Under the pieces are notes generated by a model. It made no database searches and was not told where the DNA came from. It saw only the letters and a program-made list of their open reading frames with translations. Shown here piece after piece: positions 1 to 4,873 of a stretch of DNA of 5,279 nucleotides (positions are counted from its first letter, which is position 1; each line of letters begins with the position of its first letter). The position numbers were made by a program, and so were the translations under genes. Source of the DNA: Natrinema soli (lineage in GTDB: Archaea; Halobacteriota; Halobacteria; Halobacteriales; Natrialbaceae); NCBI RefSeq assembly GCF_028618695.1, contig NZ_JAQIVI010000351.1, positions 1 through 5,279 on the forward strand. Direction: 5' to 3'.

Positions 1-253
1 TGATCGTCCGACCGCCACCGCCGCGAACCGCGGCCAGCGCCTGGTCGACCGCCCGCCTCGGGTCGTCGGACTCGGCGACGATCGTCGTTACGTCGGCGAA
101 GTCGTCGGCGTGATCGGTCCCGGTGACGACCACGTCGGTGTGGTCCGGCAGCTCAGTGTCGGGTTCGACGGTGGTAAACGTCGTCCCGCGCTCGCGGAGC
201 TCGTTGACGACGCCGTGGTACACCTCGAAGTCTGTCGTGGCGACGACTATCAC
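1..253 (-). CDS. Haloarchaeal alpha/beta protein of unknown function, N-terminal part (cut at left edge)
   Basis: Only the first 84 residues are visible; the reading frame runs off base 1. The start is GTG at 253-251, giving V-I-V-V-A-T-T-D-F. It is the only plausible start, because the frame is closed by TGA at 277-275. A TATA-like box about 26 nt upstream fits a leaderless mRNA. The visible part alternates strands and helices like a Rossmann-type fold: strand 1-7, helix 10-22, strand 25-29, strand 40-45 (DVVVTG), strand 55-60, helix 64-77. It ends in a glycine-rich turn, GGGGRTI. From memory, haloarchaeal proteins with this N-terminus continue into an RNase H/RuvC-like domain with a G-V-D-P-G motif; that part lies outside the window, so the link is unverified. 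It is divergent from radB across 229 bp. That the segment is coding is well supported by codon pattern and acidic composition. Its function is unknown. Confidence 0.75.
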   Translation of the reverse strand, partial: MIVVATTDFEVYHGVVNELRERGTTFTTVEPDTELPDHTDVVVTGTDHADDFADVTTIVAESDDPRRAVDQALAAVRGGGGRTI

Positions 254-276
254 ACCCGCGCTTCGGCCCCGGACTC

Positions 277-282
277 AATAAA
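277..282 (-). promoter_or_regulatory. TATA box for the left-edge gene
   Basis: On the minus strand this reads TTTATT. Its centre is about 26 nt from the GTG start, the spacing expected if transcription begins at the start codon. The sequence just upstream is GC-rich rather than a purine-rich BRE. This is inferred from spacing and composition only. Confidence 0.5.
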
Positions 283-289
283 CGTGCGC

Positions 290-307
290 GAACGCTCTGT
301 TCGAGCG
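290..307. promoter_or_regulatory. Nested short inverted repeats upstream of the minus-strand TATA box
   Basis: Two overlapping perfect inverted repeats are visible: GAAC-5 nt-GTTC (290-302) and CGCTC-5 nt-GAGCG (293-307). They lie about 10-30 bp upstream of the TATA box of the left-edge gene, where a regulator could act. The arms are only 4-5 bp and such repeats arise readily by chance in GC-rich DNA, so this is a weak candidate. The rest of 254-482 shows no other clear element apart from the radB promoter. Confidence 0.2.
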
Positions 308-453
308 GTGAGACGAAGCGTGATTAGAGCGGACGGGGCAGTGATCCACGAGTCGCACGGCGGCACACTCGTCGAGCGTGGAGACGGCAGTCTCGAGATT
401 ACGGTTGAAGGCCTCGAGTCGACGAGCAGACAGAGGCAGCCCGTTCCGGGGCC

Positions 454-459
454 TTTTTG
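454..459 (+). promoter_or_regulatory. TATA-like box of radB
   Basis: TTTTTG is an AT-rich island in GC-rich DNA, centred about 27 nt before the GTG at 483. This spacing predicts a leaderless transcript starting at that GTG. It also argues against the in-frame ATG at 378, which would put the promoter inside the gene. Confidence 0.5.
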
Positions 460-471
460 CAGGTGCCCTGC
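459..471. promoter_or_regulatory. Possible operator between the radB TATA box and start
   Basis: A perfect inverted repeat GCAGG-TGC-CCTGC starts at the end of the TATA box and ends 11 nt before the GTG. A protein bound here would block initiation, and this is a common operator position in archaea. If transcription starts at 483 the repeat is not in the mRNA, so it would act as DNA rather than as an RNA hairpin. The 5-bp arms are short, so it could be chance. Confidence 0.25.
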
Positions 472-482
472 CAACTCGAACC

Positions 483-1223
483 GTGACCGACGAGGCGATT
501 TCAACCGGCTGTAGTCCGGTCGACGAGTTGCTCGGTGGGGGGTTCGAACGCGGAGCCGTCACGCAGTTGTACGGCCCGCCGGCGGCTGGGAAGACGAATC
601 TCGCGCTGTCGGCGGCCGTCGAAACGGCGGTCGACGGCGGCACCGTCGTCTACATCGACACCGAAGGCGTTTCCGTCGACCGCTTTCAGCAATTGCTCGA
701 GGCCACCGTCGACACCGACCCGCCTCGAGACGGGGATGAGGGCGACGCGGACGACGTAGAGGCCGTCGCCTCGCGGATCGTCATCGAGGACGCACTGGAC
801 TTCGAGGAACAGGCCGAGGCCGTCCGCGACGCCGAGGAGTTCGCCGAGCGCGCGGACCTCATCGTCCTCGACAGCGCGACCGGATTCTACCGCCTCGAGC
901 GCACCGCCGACGGCGACGAGGGTGAGGCGTTACGCAGCGTCACCCGGCAGGTGACTCATCTGCTCTCGCTGGCCCGAAAACACGACCTCGGCGTCGTCCT
1001 GACGAATCAGGTCTTCGCCGACCCCGACTCGGATCGCACCCGGGGGCTCGGCGGGAACACCCTCGAGCACTGGACCGGAACGGTCGTCCGCCTCGAGCGC
1101 TTTCGCGGCGGAAAGCGGCGCGCGACCCTCGAGAAACACCGCTCGAAGCCCGTCGGTGACTCGGTTCAGTTCCGAATTACCGACACCGGACTCGCGGGCG
1201 GCGACGACGATACCTGGACCTGA
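483..1223 (+). CDS. radB: DNA repair and recombination protein RadB
   Basis: This 246-residue protein has the RecA/RadA ATPase core without RadA's N-terminal helix-hairpin-helix domain, and its length is usual for RadB. It opens ISTGCSPVDELLGGG (6-20), a RecA-family signature. Walker A is GPPAAGKT (31-38), with the family Lys and Thr but Ala-Ala where Gly commonly appears. Y-I-D-T-E (57-61) carries the probable catalytic Glu, and Walker B is LIVLD (126-130). The C-terminal part has LTNQVF and GGNTLEHW, then VVRLE and a basic strand with KHRSKP, matching the RecA-fold end. RadB is an archaeal RadA paralogue with weak ATPase and no strand exchange of its own, thought to help load RadA on single-stranded DNA; it acts in the cytoplasm. 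The GTG start is chosen because the family begins there and a TATA box lies 27 nt upstream. An acidic stretch (77-93) looks like a haloarchaeal loop. It is convergent with the CBS gene. Confidence 0.95.
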   Translation: MTDEAISTGCSPVDELLGGGFERGAVTQLYGPPAAGKTNLALSAAVETAVDGGTVVYIDTEGVSVDRFQQLLEATVDTDPPRDGDEGDADDVEAVASRIVIEDALDFEEQAEAVRDAEEFAERADLIVLDSATGFYRLERTADGDEGEALRSVTRQVTHLLSLARKHDLGVVLTNQVFADPDSDRTRGLGGNTLEHWTGTVVRLERFRGGKRRATLEKHRSKPVGDSVQFRITDTGLAGGDDDTWT

Positions 1224-1263
1224 TCGCACCGCGTCCGGACCCTGGAGACGCAGCTCTCACTCG

Positions 1264-1268
1264 TTTTT
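1264..1268 (+). terminator. T-tract terminator after radB
   Basis: TTTTT lies 41 nt past the radB stop and is followed by a pyrimidine-rich stretch (cactctcgctctc). Archaeal RNA polymerase stops at T-runs without needing a hairpin. I see no strong hairpin before it. Confidence 0.4.
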
Positions 1269-1352
1269 CACTCTCGCTCTCGACAGACGCGTCCGTCGAA
1301 TCGCCGCGGCCCGGACGACGGGTCGCCGACGGTGGGGCGTCGCGGCTGGACC

Positions 1353-1424
1353 GTCGACGAAACTACTGACGGGACCACCGACGAAACAACCGATAAGGCC
1401 ATCGACGAGACCGGACTACCGAAA
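1353..1424. repeat. Imperfect 24-bp tandem repeat, three units, in the convergent intergenic region
   Basis: Three units begin at 1353, 1377 and 1401. Each carries the core CGACGARAC at the same offset. Units 1 and 2 agree at 16 of 24 positions by hand alignment; unit 3 is weaker after its first 12 bases. The period is a multiple of three. In radB's frame, beyond its stop, the units read VDETTDGT, TDETTDKA and IDETGLPK, a typical haloarchaeal Asp/Glu/Thr linker style. No ATG opens this frame after the radB stop; a GTG occurs at 1332. It may be a decayed coding tail or a small minisatellite. The rest of 1224-1461 holds only the terminators. Confidence 0.4.
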
Positions 1425-1463
1425 AAACGAGCGCGGAAACACCGAAGCCGGACACCCCCGGCT
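1422..1463 (-). terminator. Hairpin plus T6 terminator of the CBS-HPF gene
   Basis: A perfect 6-bp inverted repeat, AGCCGG-6 nt-CCGGCT (1446-1463), overlaps the gene's stop codon. In the minus direction it is followed, 18 nt after the stem, by TTTTTT (plus-strand A-run 1422-1427). The hairpin is optional for archaeal termination; the T-tract is the stronger evidence. Confidence 0.5.
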
Positions 1464-2619
1464 ACAGTTGATTGAGCTTTCGCAGCAACTGGCCGCGGTA
1501 CTCCTCGTCGCTGGTGACGCCCTTGAGTTCCAGAACGTTGCGCTCGAGTTTGTCCTCCGCGACGCGGAAGGCGTTCTCCGAGCCGTAGCCTTCCCCGGTG
1601 CCGGCGACCTGTCCCTTGTTCGTTCGCAGGCGGATCTGACACTGCACGAGCGGGGTGCCCCGGAGCTTCTCGTTGTGCTCGTGGAAGCGGACGTGGGCGT
1701 GCATCACCTGCATGTCGGCGTACTTGTCCGCGACTGACTCGATGCTCTCGACGATCGACTCCCGGGTGATGGTGTCGAGCATCGAGATGTTGGTGATCTG
1801 GACGTCCATGTGCTCCTCCTCGGTGAACGTCAGCGCGCGCAGGACGTCCGTCTTGGTGATGACGCCGATGACGACCCGGTCGTCGTCGGCCGGCGTGACC
1901 ATCAGCCCCGCGTAGTCGTCCTCGAGCATCGCTTCGACGGCCTCCTTGGCCGTCGCGTCCAGCGTCGTCGTCTCCACGGGACTGTTCATGATGTCGTAGA
2001 CGGGCACGTCGAGCAGGCGATCGGTGTCGCCGACCCGGTCGCCGGTCGTCGTCGTGTGGTTCTTCCGGATGACGAAGTCGGCAATGTCGTGGGTGGTCAC
2101 GACGCCGGAGAGGTAGCCGTTCTCGTTCATCACCGGCAGTCGCGAAATCCCGTGTTCGCGCAGGAGATTGATCGCTTTCCCGATCCCGTCGCCTTCGTCG
2201 AGCGTGATCGGATCGTCGGTGTAGATGTCCGCGACGGTGAGCGTGTCGAGGTTCTCCAGCACCGCCTCGAGGATCGCGTCGTCGGTGATGACGCCCCAGA
2301 GGTCGCCGTTTTCGAAGACCGGCGCGACCGTGGCGTTGCTCTCGACGAGGACGCGTGCGGTCTCCCGGATATCCTCCTGGCGGTCGACCTTGGGAGACGG
2401 CGTGTTCCGGCTCGGTTTCGTCAGCGCCGCCACCTTGGCATCGTCCTCGACGTGCGACTGGAGGACCTCCCGCTCGCTGATGACGCCCTCGTATTCGCCG
2501 TCGTTCGTGACGATGATTCCCTTGGGATTGCCGTTCTCGAACATCGAACGGACTTTCCCCATTCGCGTCCCGACATCGACTTCGATAAACTCCGTGGTGG
2601 CGATATCAGCGATATTCAT
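1462..2619 (-). CDS. Four-CBS-domain protein with C-terminal HPF/RaiA-like ribosome-binding domain
   Basis: This 385-residue soluble protein carries four CBS domains, at about 3-57, 66-121, 128-185 and 205-263. Each has the family's hydrophobic-G-hydrophobic-hydrophobic-T/S motif: GVISERE (45-51), GVITDD (109-114), GVVTTHD (172-178) and GVITKTD (252-258). The last two keep the Thr and Asp that bind ribose/phosphate in nucleotide-binding CBS domains. CBS pairs (Bateman modules) commonly sense AMP, ATP or related ligands. Residues 270-368 resemble hibernation-promoting factors: VQITN, an amphipathic helix to ADKY (300), the strand HAHVRF, the strands LVQCQIRLRTNKGQ and VAGTGEG, and a last helix containing AEDKLERNVLELK, close to the DKLER helix of HPF. 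The inferred role is nucleotide-controlled binding to the small ribosomal subunit. The ATG at 2619 is chosen because the protein begins MNIADIATTEF, a normal CBS opening, just after a TATA box. A 46-residue in-frame extension upstream would cross that promoter and is non-acidic. Confidence 0.88.
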   Translation of the reverse strand: MNIADIATTEFIEVDVGTRMGKVRSMFENGNPKGIIVTNDGEYEGVISEREVLQSHVEDDAKVAALTKPSRNTPSPKVDRQEDIRETARVLVESNATVAPVFENGDLWGVITDDAILEAVLENLDTLTVADIYTDDPITLDEGDGIGKAINLLREHGISRLPVMNENGYLSGVVTTHDIADFVIRKNHTTTTGDRVGDTDRLLDVPVYDIMNSPVETTTLDATAKEAVEAMLEDDYAGLMVTPADDDRVVIGVITKTDVLRALTFTEEEHMDVQITNISMLDTITRESIVESIESVADKYADMQVMHAHVRFHEHNEKLRGTPLVQCQIRLRTNKGQVAGTGEGYGSENAFRVAEDKLERNVLELKGVTSDEEYRGQLLRKLNQL

Positions 2620-2648
2620 CTGTCCGTGTGACCGTAGTGCCGCAGGGG

Positions 2649-2655
2649 TATTTAA
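2649..2655 (-). promoter_or_regulatory. TATA box of the CBS-HPF gene
   Basis: The minus strand reads TTAAATA, the clearest TATA box in the window, centred about 33 nt before the ATG. This predicts a 5' leader of only about 5-7 nt. It sits back to back with the box for the plus-strand gene at 2726, about 40 bp away. Confidence 0.65.
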
Positions 2656-2695
2656 GATACTGCCCGTTTTGGCCGGGTGGCTCCGGGCATCGGGG

Positions 2696-2701
2696 TTTTT
2701 G
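2696..2701 (+). promoter_or_regulatory. TATA-like box of the lycopene-cyclase-like gene
   Basis: TTTTTG is followed by GC-rich DNA and centred about 27 nt before the ATG at 2726. It matches the radB box in sequence and spacing and fits a leaderless mRNA. Confidence 0.45.
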
Positions 2702-2725
2702 TGCGGGCCGTTGAAGCATCTCACG

Positions 2726-3067
2726 ATGCGCGACATCACCGTCTTCGGCCGGTACACCTACCTGGTCACCGAAATCGTCTGGGGGCTCGTCGCCGCACTC
2801 CTCTTGCGTCGGGCGAACGCGCTCCGGAAGGCGGCAGTTACCATCGTTGCACTGTACCCGATCGCCTACGTCTGGGACCGCTACACCCTCGCCGTCGGCG
2901 TCTTCGACATCAAACTGCGGACCGGCGTCGATATCGCCGGCATCCCGCTCGAGGAACACCTGTTCATGGCGGTGGTTCCCGGACTCGTCGTCGGAATGCA
3001 CGAGACGATTTTCGGCGACGAATCCGATGAGGCGACGGCGCCCTCGAAGCCATCAGCGCACCGATAG
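2726..3067 (+). CDS. Single-domain lycopene-cyclase-type membrane protein
   Basis: This 113-residue protein has three membrane segments, at about 10-27, 36-60 (crossing into VWDRY) and 75-96. It carries hallmarks of the CrtYcd lycopene cyclase domain: W50-D51, a Gly-Val-Phe turn (58-60) and the P-L-E-E-x-x-F motif (IPLEEHLF, 73-80) whose acidic pair is conserved in this family. Full cyclases, which make beta-carotene rings and are needed for retinal in haloarchaea, carry two such domains, fused or as a heterodimer. Only one is present here and no second copy adjoins, so it may pair with itself, with a partner elsewhere, or have another role. I therefore give no crt symbol. The tail (97-113) is polar and probably cytoplasmic. 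The ATG at 2726 gives the expected domain start and has a TATA box 27 nt upstream; upstream in-frame codons run antisense through the CBS gene. No other carotenoid gene is visible. Confidence 0.85.
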   Translation: MRDITVFGRYTYLVTEIVWGLVAALLLRRANALRKAAVTIVALYPIAYVWDRYTLAVGVFDIKLRTGVDIAGIPLEEHLFMAVVPGLVVGMHETIFGDESDEATAPSKPSAHR

Positions 3068-3097
3068 TTGCCTCTCACTGACTGTAAGCAACCGCGA

Positions 3098-3105
3098 CTA
3101 TCTTG
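3098..3105 (+). promoter_or_regulatory. Possible TATA box of the CAP-domain gene
   Basis: CTATCTTG lies in the 63-bp gap between the two genes, centred about 29 nt before the ATG at 3131. It is a weak match. The gap also has a 5-bp inverted repeat, GTTGC...GCAAC (3067-3092), too short to call a terminator. Confidence 0.35.
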
Positions 3106-3130
3106 TACACACGGACCGTCAGTCGACTCG

Positions 3131-3883
3131 ATGGATAGTCGTCGGCTCGCGACGACCGAGACGGACGAAACGGACGCGGACGAAAGCGCCGACCGCGCGC
3201 TTCTGCGGGGACTGGTGAACTTCCTCGTCGCCGTCGCACTCGTCTGTTCGCTCGCGCTCGGAACCGCCCTCTTCGCACCCCAACTCATCGACGGGATCGG
3301 CCTCGAGGGTGACGTGTCACCCAGTTCCGACGCGCCGCCGGCGGGCGAACGGAACCCTAACGTGACCGATCCCGACGATCCGGGGAACTCGAGCTACGAG
3401 ACCGACGTCGAAGTGGTCAGCTCCGCGACCGTCGAGGACTTCGTCCACGCAGAGGTTAACGAGCGCCGGGCGGAACACGGCCTCGAGCCGATCGTATGGG
3501 ATGGGACAATCGCATCTGTCGCGCGCGCCCACACCGAGGACATGGCCGATCGCGACTACTTCGCCCACAGGAATCCCGACGGGGAGGGACCGTACGACCG
3601 GTTTCAGGACGTCGACAACTACTGTCCGGGATACGGCGAAAACATCGCCAAGACGTGGCTCGATCGACCCGTCGGACGACCTGACGGCGACGGGATCGTT
3701 CGCCATCGGACCGCCGAGGGGCTCGCGACCGGGCTGGTCAACCAGTGGATGAACTCCACGCCCCATCGGCAGGCCATCCTCGAGGAAGGCGACACGCCCA
3801 GCTGGGACCGGGCAGGAGTCGGGGTCTACATCACCGACGGTGGCGAGGTTTACGCGGGGCAGAACTTCTGCCGGGAATCGTGA
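3131..3883 (+). CDS. Membrane-anchored CAP/SCP-domain protein
   Basis: This 250-residue protein has an acidic N-terminus (1-23), one membrane segment (about 27-53), a disordered Pro/Asp/Ser/Asn linker (about 59-98) and a CAP (SCP/PR-1, YkwD-like) domain from about 101 to the end. Signatures are VNERRAEHGL (109-118), ARAHTEDMADRDYFAH (131-146), NPDGEGPYDRF (148-158), GYGENIA (167-173), WMNSTPHRQAIL (206-217) and AGVGVYI (228-234). The family's cavity residues are represented by H134, E170 and H212. C165 and C247 could form a disulfide outside the cell. About 20 extra residues (177-197) separate GENIA from the next helix compared with short bacterial relatives. With an acidic cytoplasmic N-terminus and one hydrophobic stretch, the CAP domain is probably external, tethered like a surface protein. 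CAP biochemistry in archaea is not established; lipid binding or wall-related roles are guesses. The ATG at 3131 is the first Met giving an ordinary N-terminus; the 21 residues upstream look non-coding. Confidence 0.9.
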   Translation: MDSRRLATTETDETDADESADRALLRGLVNFLVAVALVCSLALGTALFAPQLIDGIGLEGDVSPSSDAPPAGERNPNVTDPDDPGNSSYETDVEVVSSATVEDFVHAEVNERRAEHGLEPIVWDGTIASVARAHTEDMADRDYFAHRNPDGEGPYDRFQDVDNYCPGYGENIAKTWLDRPVGRPDGDGIVRHRTAEGLATGLVNQWMNSTPHRQAILEEGDTPSWDRAGVGVYITDGGEVYAGQNFCRES

Positions 3884-3975
3884 GCGACACGGAAGCTGGT
3901 GAGTCACGATCGAGGACAGTAACGACGGAGAGACGACGATCGAACGGTGTCCAGGAATTGCGAACGACTTACAGG

Positions 3976-3981
3976 TTCATA
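3976..3981 (+). promoter_or_regulatory. Possible TATA box of the YihY-type gene
   Basis: TTCATA is centred about 26 nt before the ATG at 4005, fitting leaderless transcription. CTTACA at 3968-3973 is an alternative and would give a leader of about 7 nt. The remainder of the 121-bp gap after the CAP gene shows no T-tract or ORF. Confidence 0.4.
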
Positions 3982-4004
3982 GTCCGAAACGACGGACGTT
4001 CACC

Positions 4005-4787
4005 ATGGAGGTTCCGGAAACGCTCACTACTGTCTATCGAACGGCGAGTGACCGCGATCTTACCTTTCTCGCGGCCGGATTCGCCTACTACGCGTTCGTC
4101 TCGTTGATCCCGCTGATCCTGCTCGCGCTCGTCGTCGGCTCGCTGGTCGGCGGCGAGGAGGCGGCCCAGCGGCTGATCACCGCCGCCGGCGACTTCCTCC
4201 CGGCGGCTGGCGAGGAACTGGTCACCGAGGCGCTCACGACCGAATCCGGACGCGCGGAGGCGACCGTCGTCGCGCTCGTCGTCGCTGCGTGGGGTGCGCT
4301 CAAGGTCTTCCGTGGACTGAGCCTGGCGTTCGACAAGGTCTACGACGAGGTGGCCGAGGACTCCATCGTCGACCAGATCAGCGACGGACTCACCGTGATC
4401 GTCGCCGGCGCGGGCGCGCTCACGCTCATGATCGGAATCGGCGCGATGCTCCGGATCGTCGCCAGCTCTGTCCCCTTCGCCGGCCTGCTCGGTTGGGTCG
4501 TCCTGCTGGGCGGACTCGTCCTCGTCTTCCTGCCGGTCTACTACGTTCTACCGCCGGTACCTGTCGAACTGAGTGATATCGTCCCCGGTGCGGTCTTCGC
4601 CGCCGTCGGCTGGACGATCCTCCAGATCGGGTTTCAGCTCTACGCGTCGAACGCCGGCCAGTACGAGGCGTACGGTGCCGTCGGTGCGGTCCTCCTGTTC
4701 GTCACCTGGCTCTACTTCGCCGGCATCATCATCCTCGTCGGTGCCGTTCTCAACGTCGTCCAATCGCGCCCTGATATCGCGGAATAG
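4005..4787 (+). CDS. YihY/BrkB family integral membrane protein (UPF0761-type)
   Basis: This 260-residue protein has six predicted membrane segments: about 20-47, 84-104, 128-153, 157-184, 193-214 and 224-252. The family pattern is clear. The first segment holds AAGFAYYAFVSLIPLILL (23-40), like the F-x-x-x-S-L-x-P-L signature. Next come WGALKVFRGLSLAFDKVY (96-113) before the third segment, Y-Y-V-L-P-P (179-184), then a cytosolic PG turn (VPGAVFAAVGW, 193-203). The last part has Y-x-A-Y-G-A-V-G (220-227) and LLFVTWLYFAGIIILVGA (230-247), the usual end of the family. Its length is near the family minimum, with no cytosolic tail. The family was once called ribonuclease BN; that name belongs to another protein and should not be used. 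Its transport or envelope role is not established. It has its own TATA-like box, so need not be cotranscribed with the CAP gene. Confidence 0.92.
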   Translation: MEVPETLTTVYRTASDRDLTFLAAGFAYYAFVSLIPLILLALVVGSLVGGEEAAQRLITAAGDFLPAAGEELVTEALTTESGRAEATVVALVVAAWGALKVFRGLSLAFDKVYDEVAEDSIVDQISDGLTVIVAGAGALTLMIGIGAMLRIVASSVPFAGLLGWVVLLGGLVLVFLPVYYVLPPVPVELSDIVPGAVFAAVGWTILQIGFQLYASNAGQYEAYGAVGAVLLFVTWLYFAGIIILVGAVLNVVQSRPDIAE

Positions 4788-4814
4788 CGACCGGGTGTCC
4801 AATCACAGGTTCCG

Positions 4815-4818
4815 TTTT
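4815..4818 (+). terminator. Weak T-tract after the YihY-type gene
   Basis: TTTTCT lies 27 nt past the stop, in the 86-bp gap before the next promoter. Four T residues are marginal for archaeal termination and no hairpin precedes them. Confidence 0.2.
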
Positions 4819-4835
4819 CTGTATCGCCTGCACAG

Positions 4836-4848
4836 GGGAAAGATTATG
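4836..4848 (+). promoter_or_regulatory. BRE and TATA box of the acidic-protein gene
   Basis: A purine run (GGGGAAAG) passes directly into ATTATG, as in a BRE followed by a TATA box. The centre of ATTATG is about 28 nt before the ATG at 4874, fitting a leaderless mRNA. With the CBS box this is the best promoter in the window. Confidence 0.6.
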
Positions 4849-4873
4849 TCCCCGGCAGCGACAGACCACGACC

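Noticed and set aside
378..482. N-terminal extension of RadB from the ATG at 378 (35 extra residues)
   Set aside because: The extension is Arg/Ser-rich and unlike a haloarchaeal protein, it crosses the TATA box at 454-459, and known RadB proteins begin near the GTG at 483.
250..504. Minus-strand 84-codon ORF whose stop overlaps the GTG of the left-edge gene (GTGA overlap)
   Set aside because: The overlap looks like translational coupling, but the peptide is Arg/Ser/Pro-rich, covers both promoters and the radB start, and resembles no family.
1353..1424. CRISPR array
   Set aside because: The 24-bp units are adjacent without spacers, are imperfect, and number only three.
1810..2631. Long plus-strand ORF antisense to the CBS-HPF gene
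   Set aside because: It is a GC-rich shadow frame: it mirrors the CBS codons and has no start signal or recognisable domain.
2620..2757. 46-residue upstream extension of the CBS-HPF protein
   Set aside because: It runs through the TTAAATA promoter and over the start of the divergent lycopene-cyclase-like gene; the composition is not acidic.
3317..3907. 196-codon minus-strand ORF opposite the CAP gene
   Set aside because: It is a shadow of a well-supported CAP domain, with no promoter and no recognisable motif.
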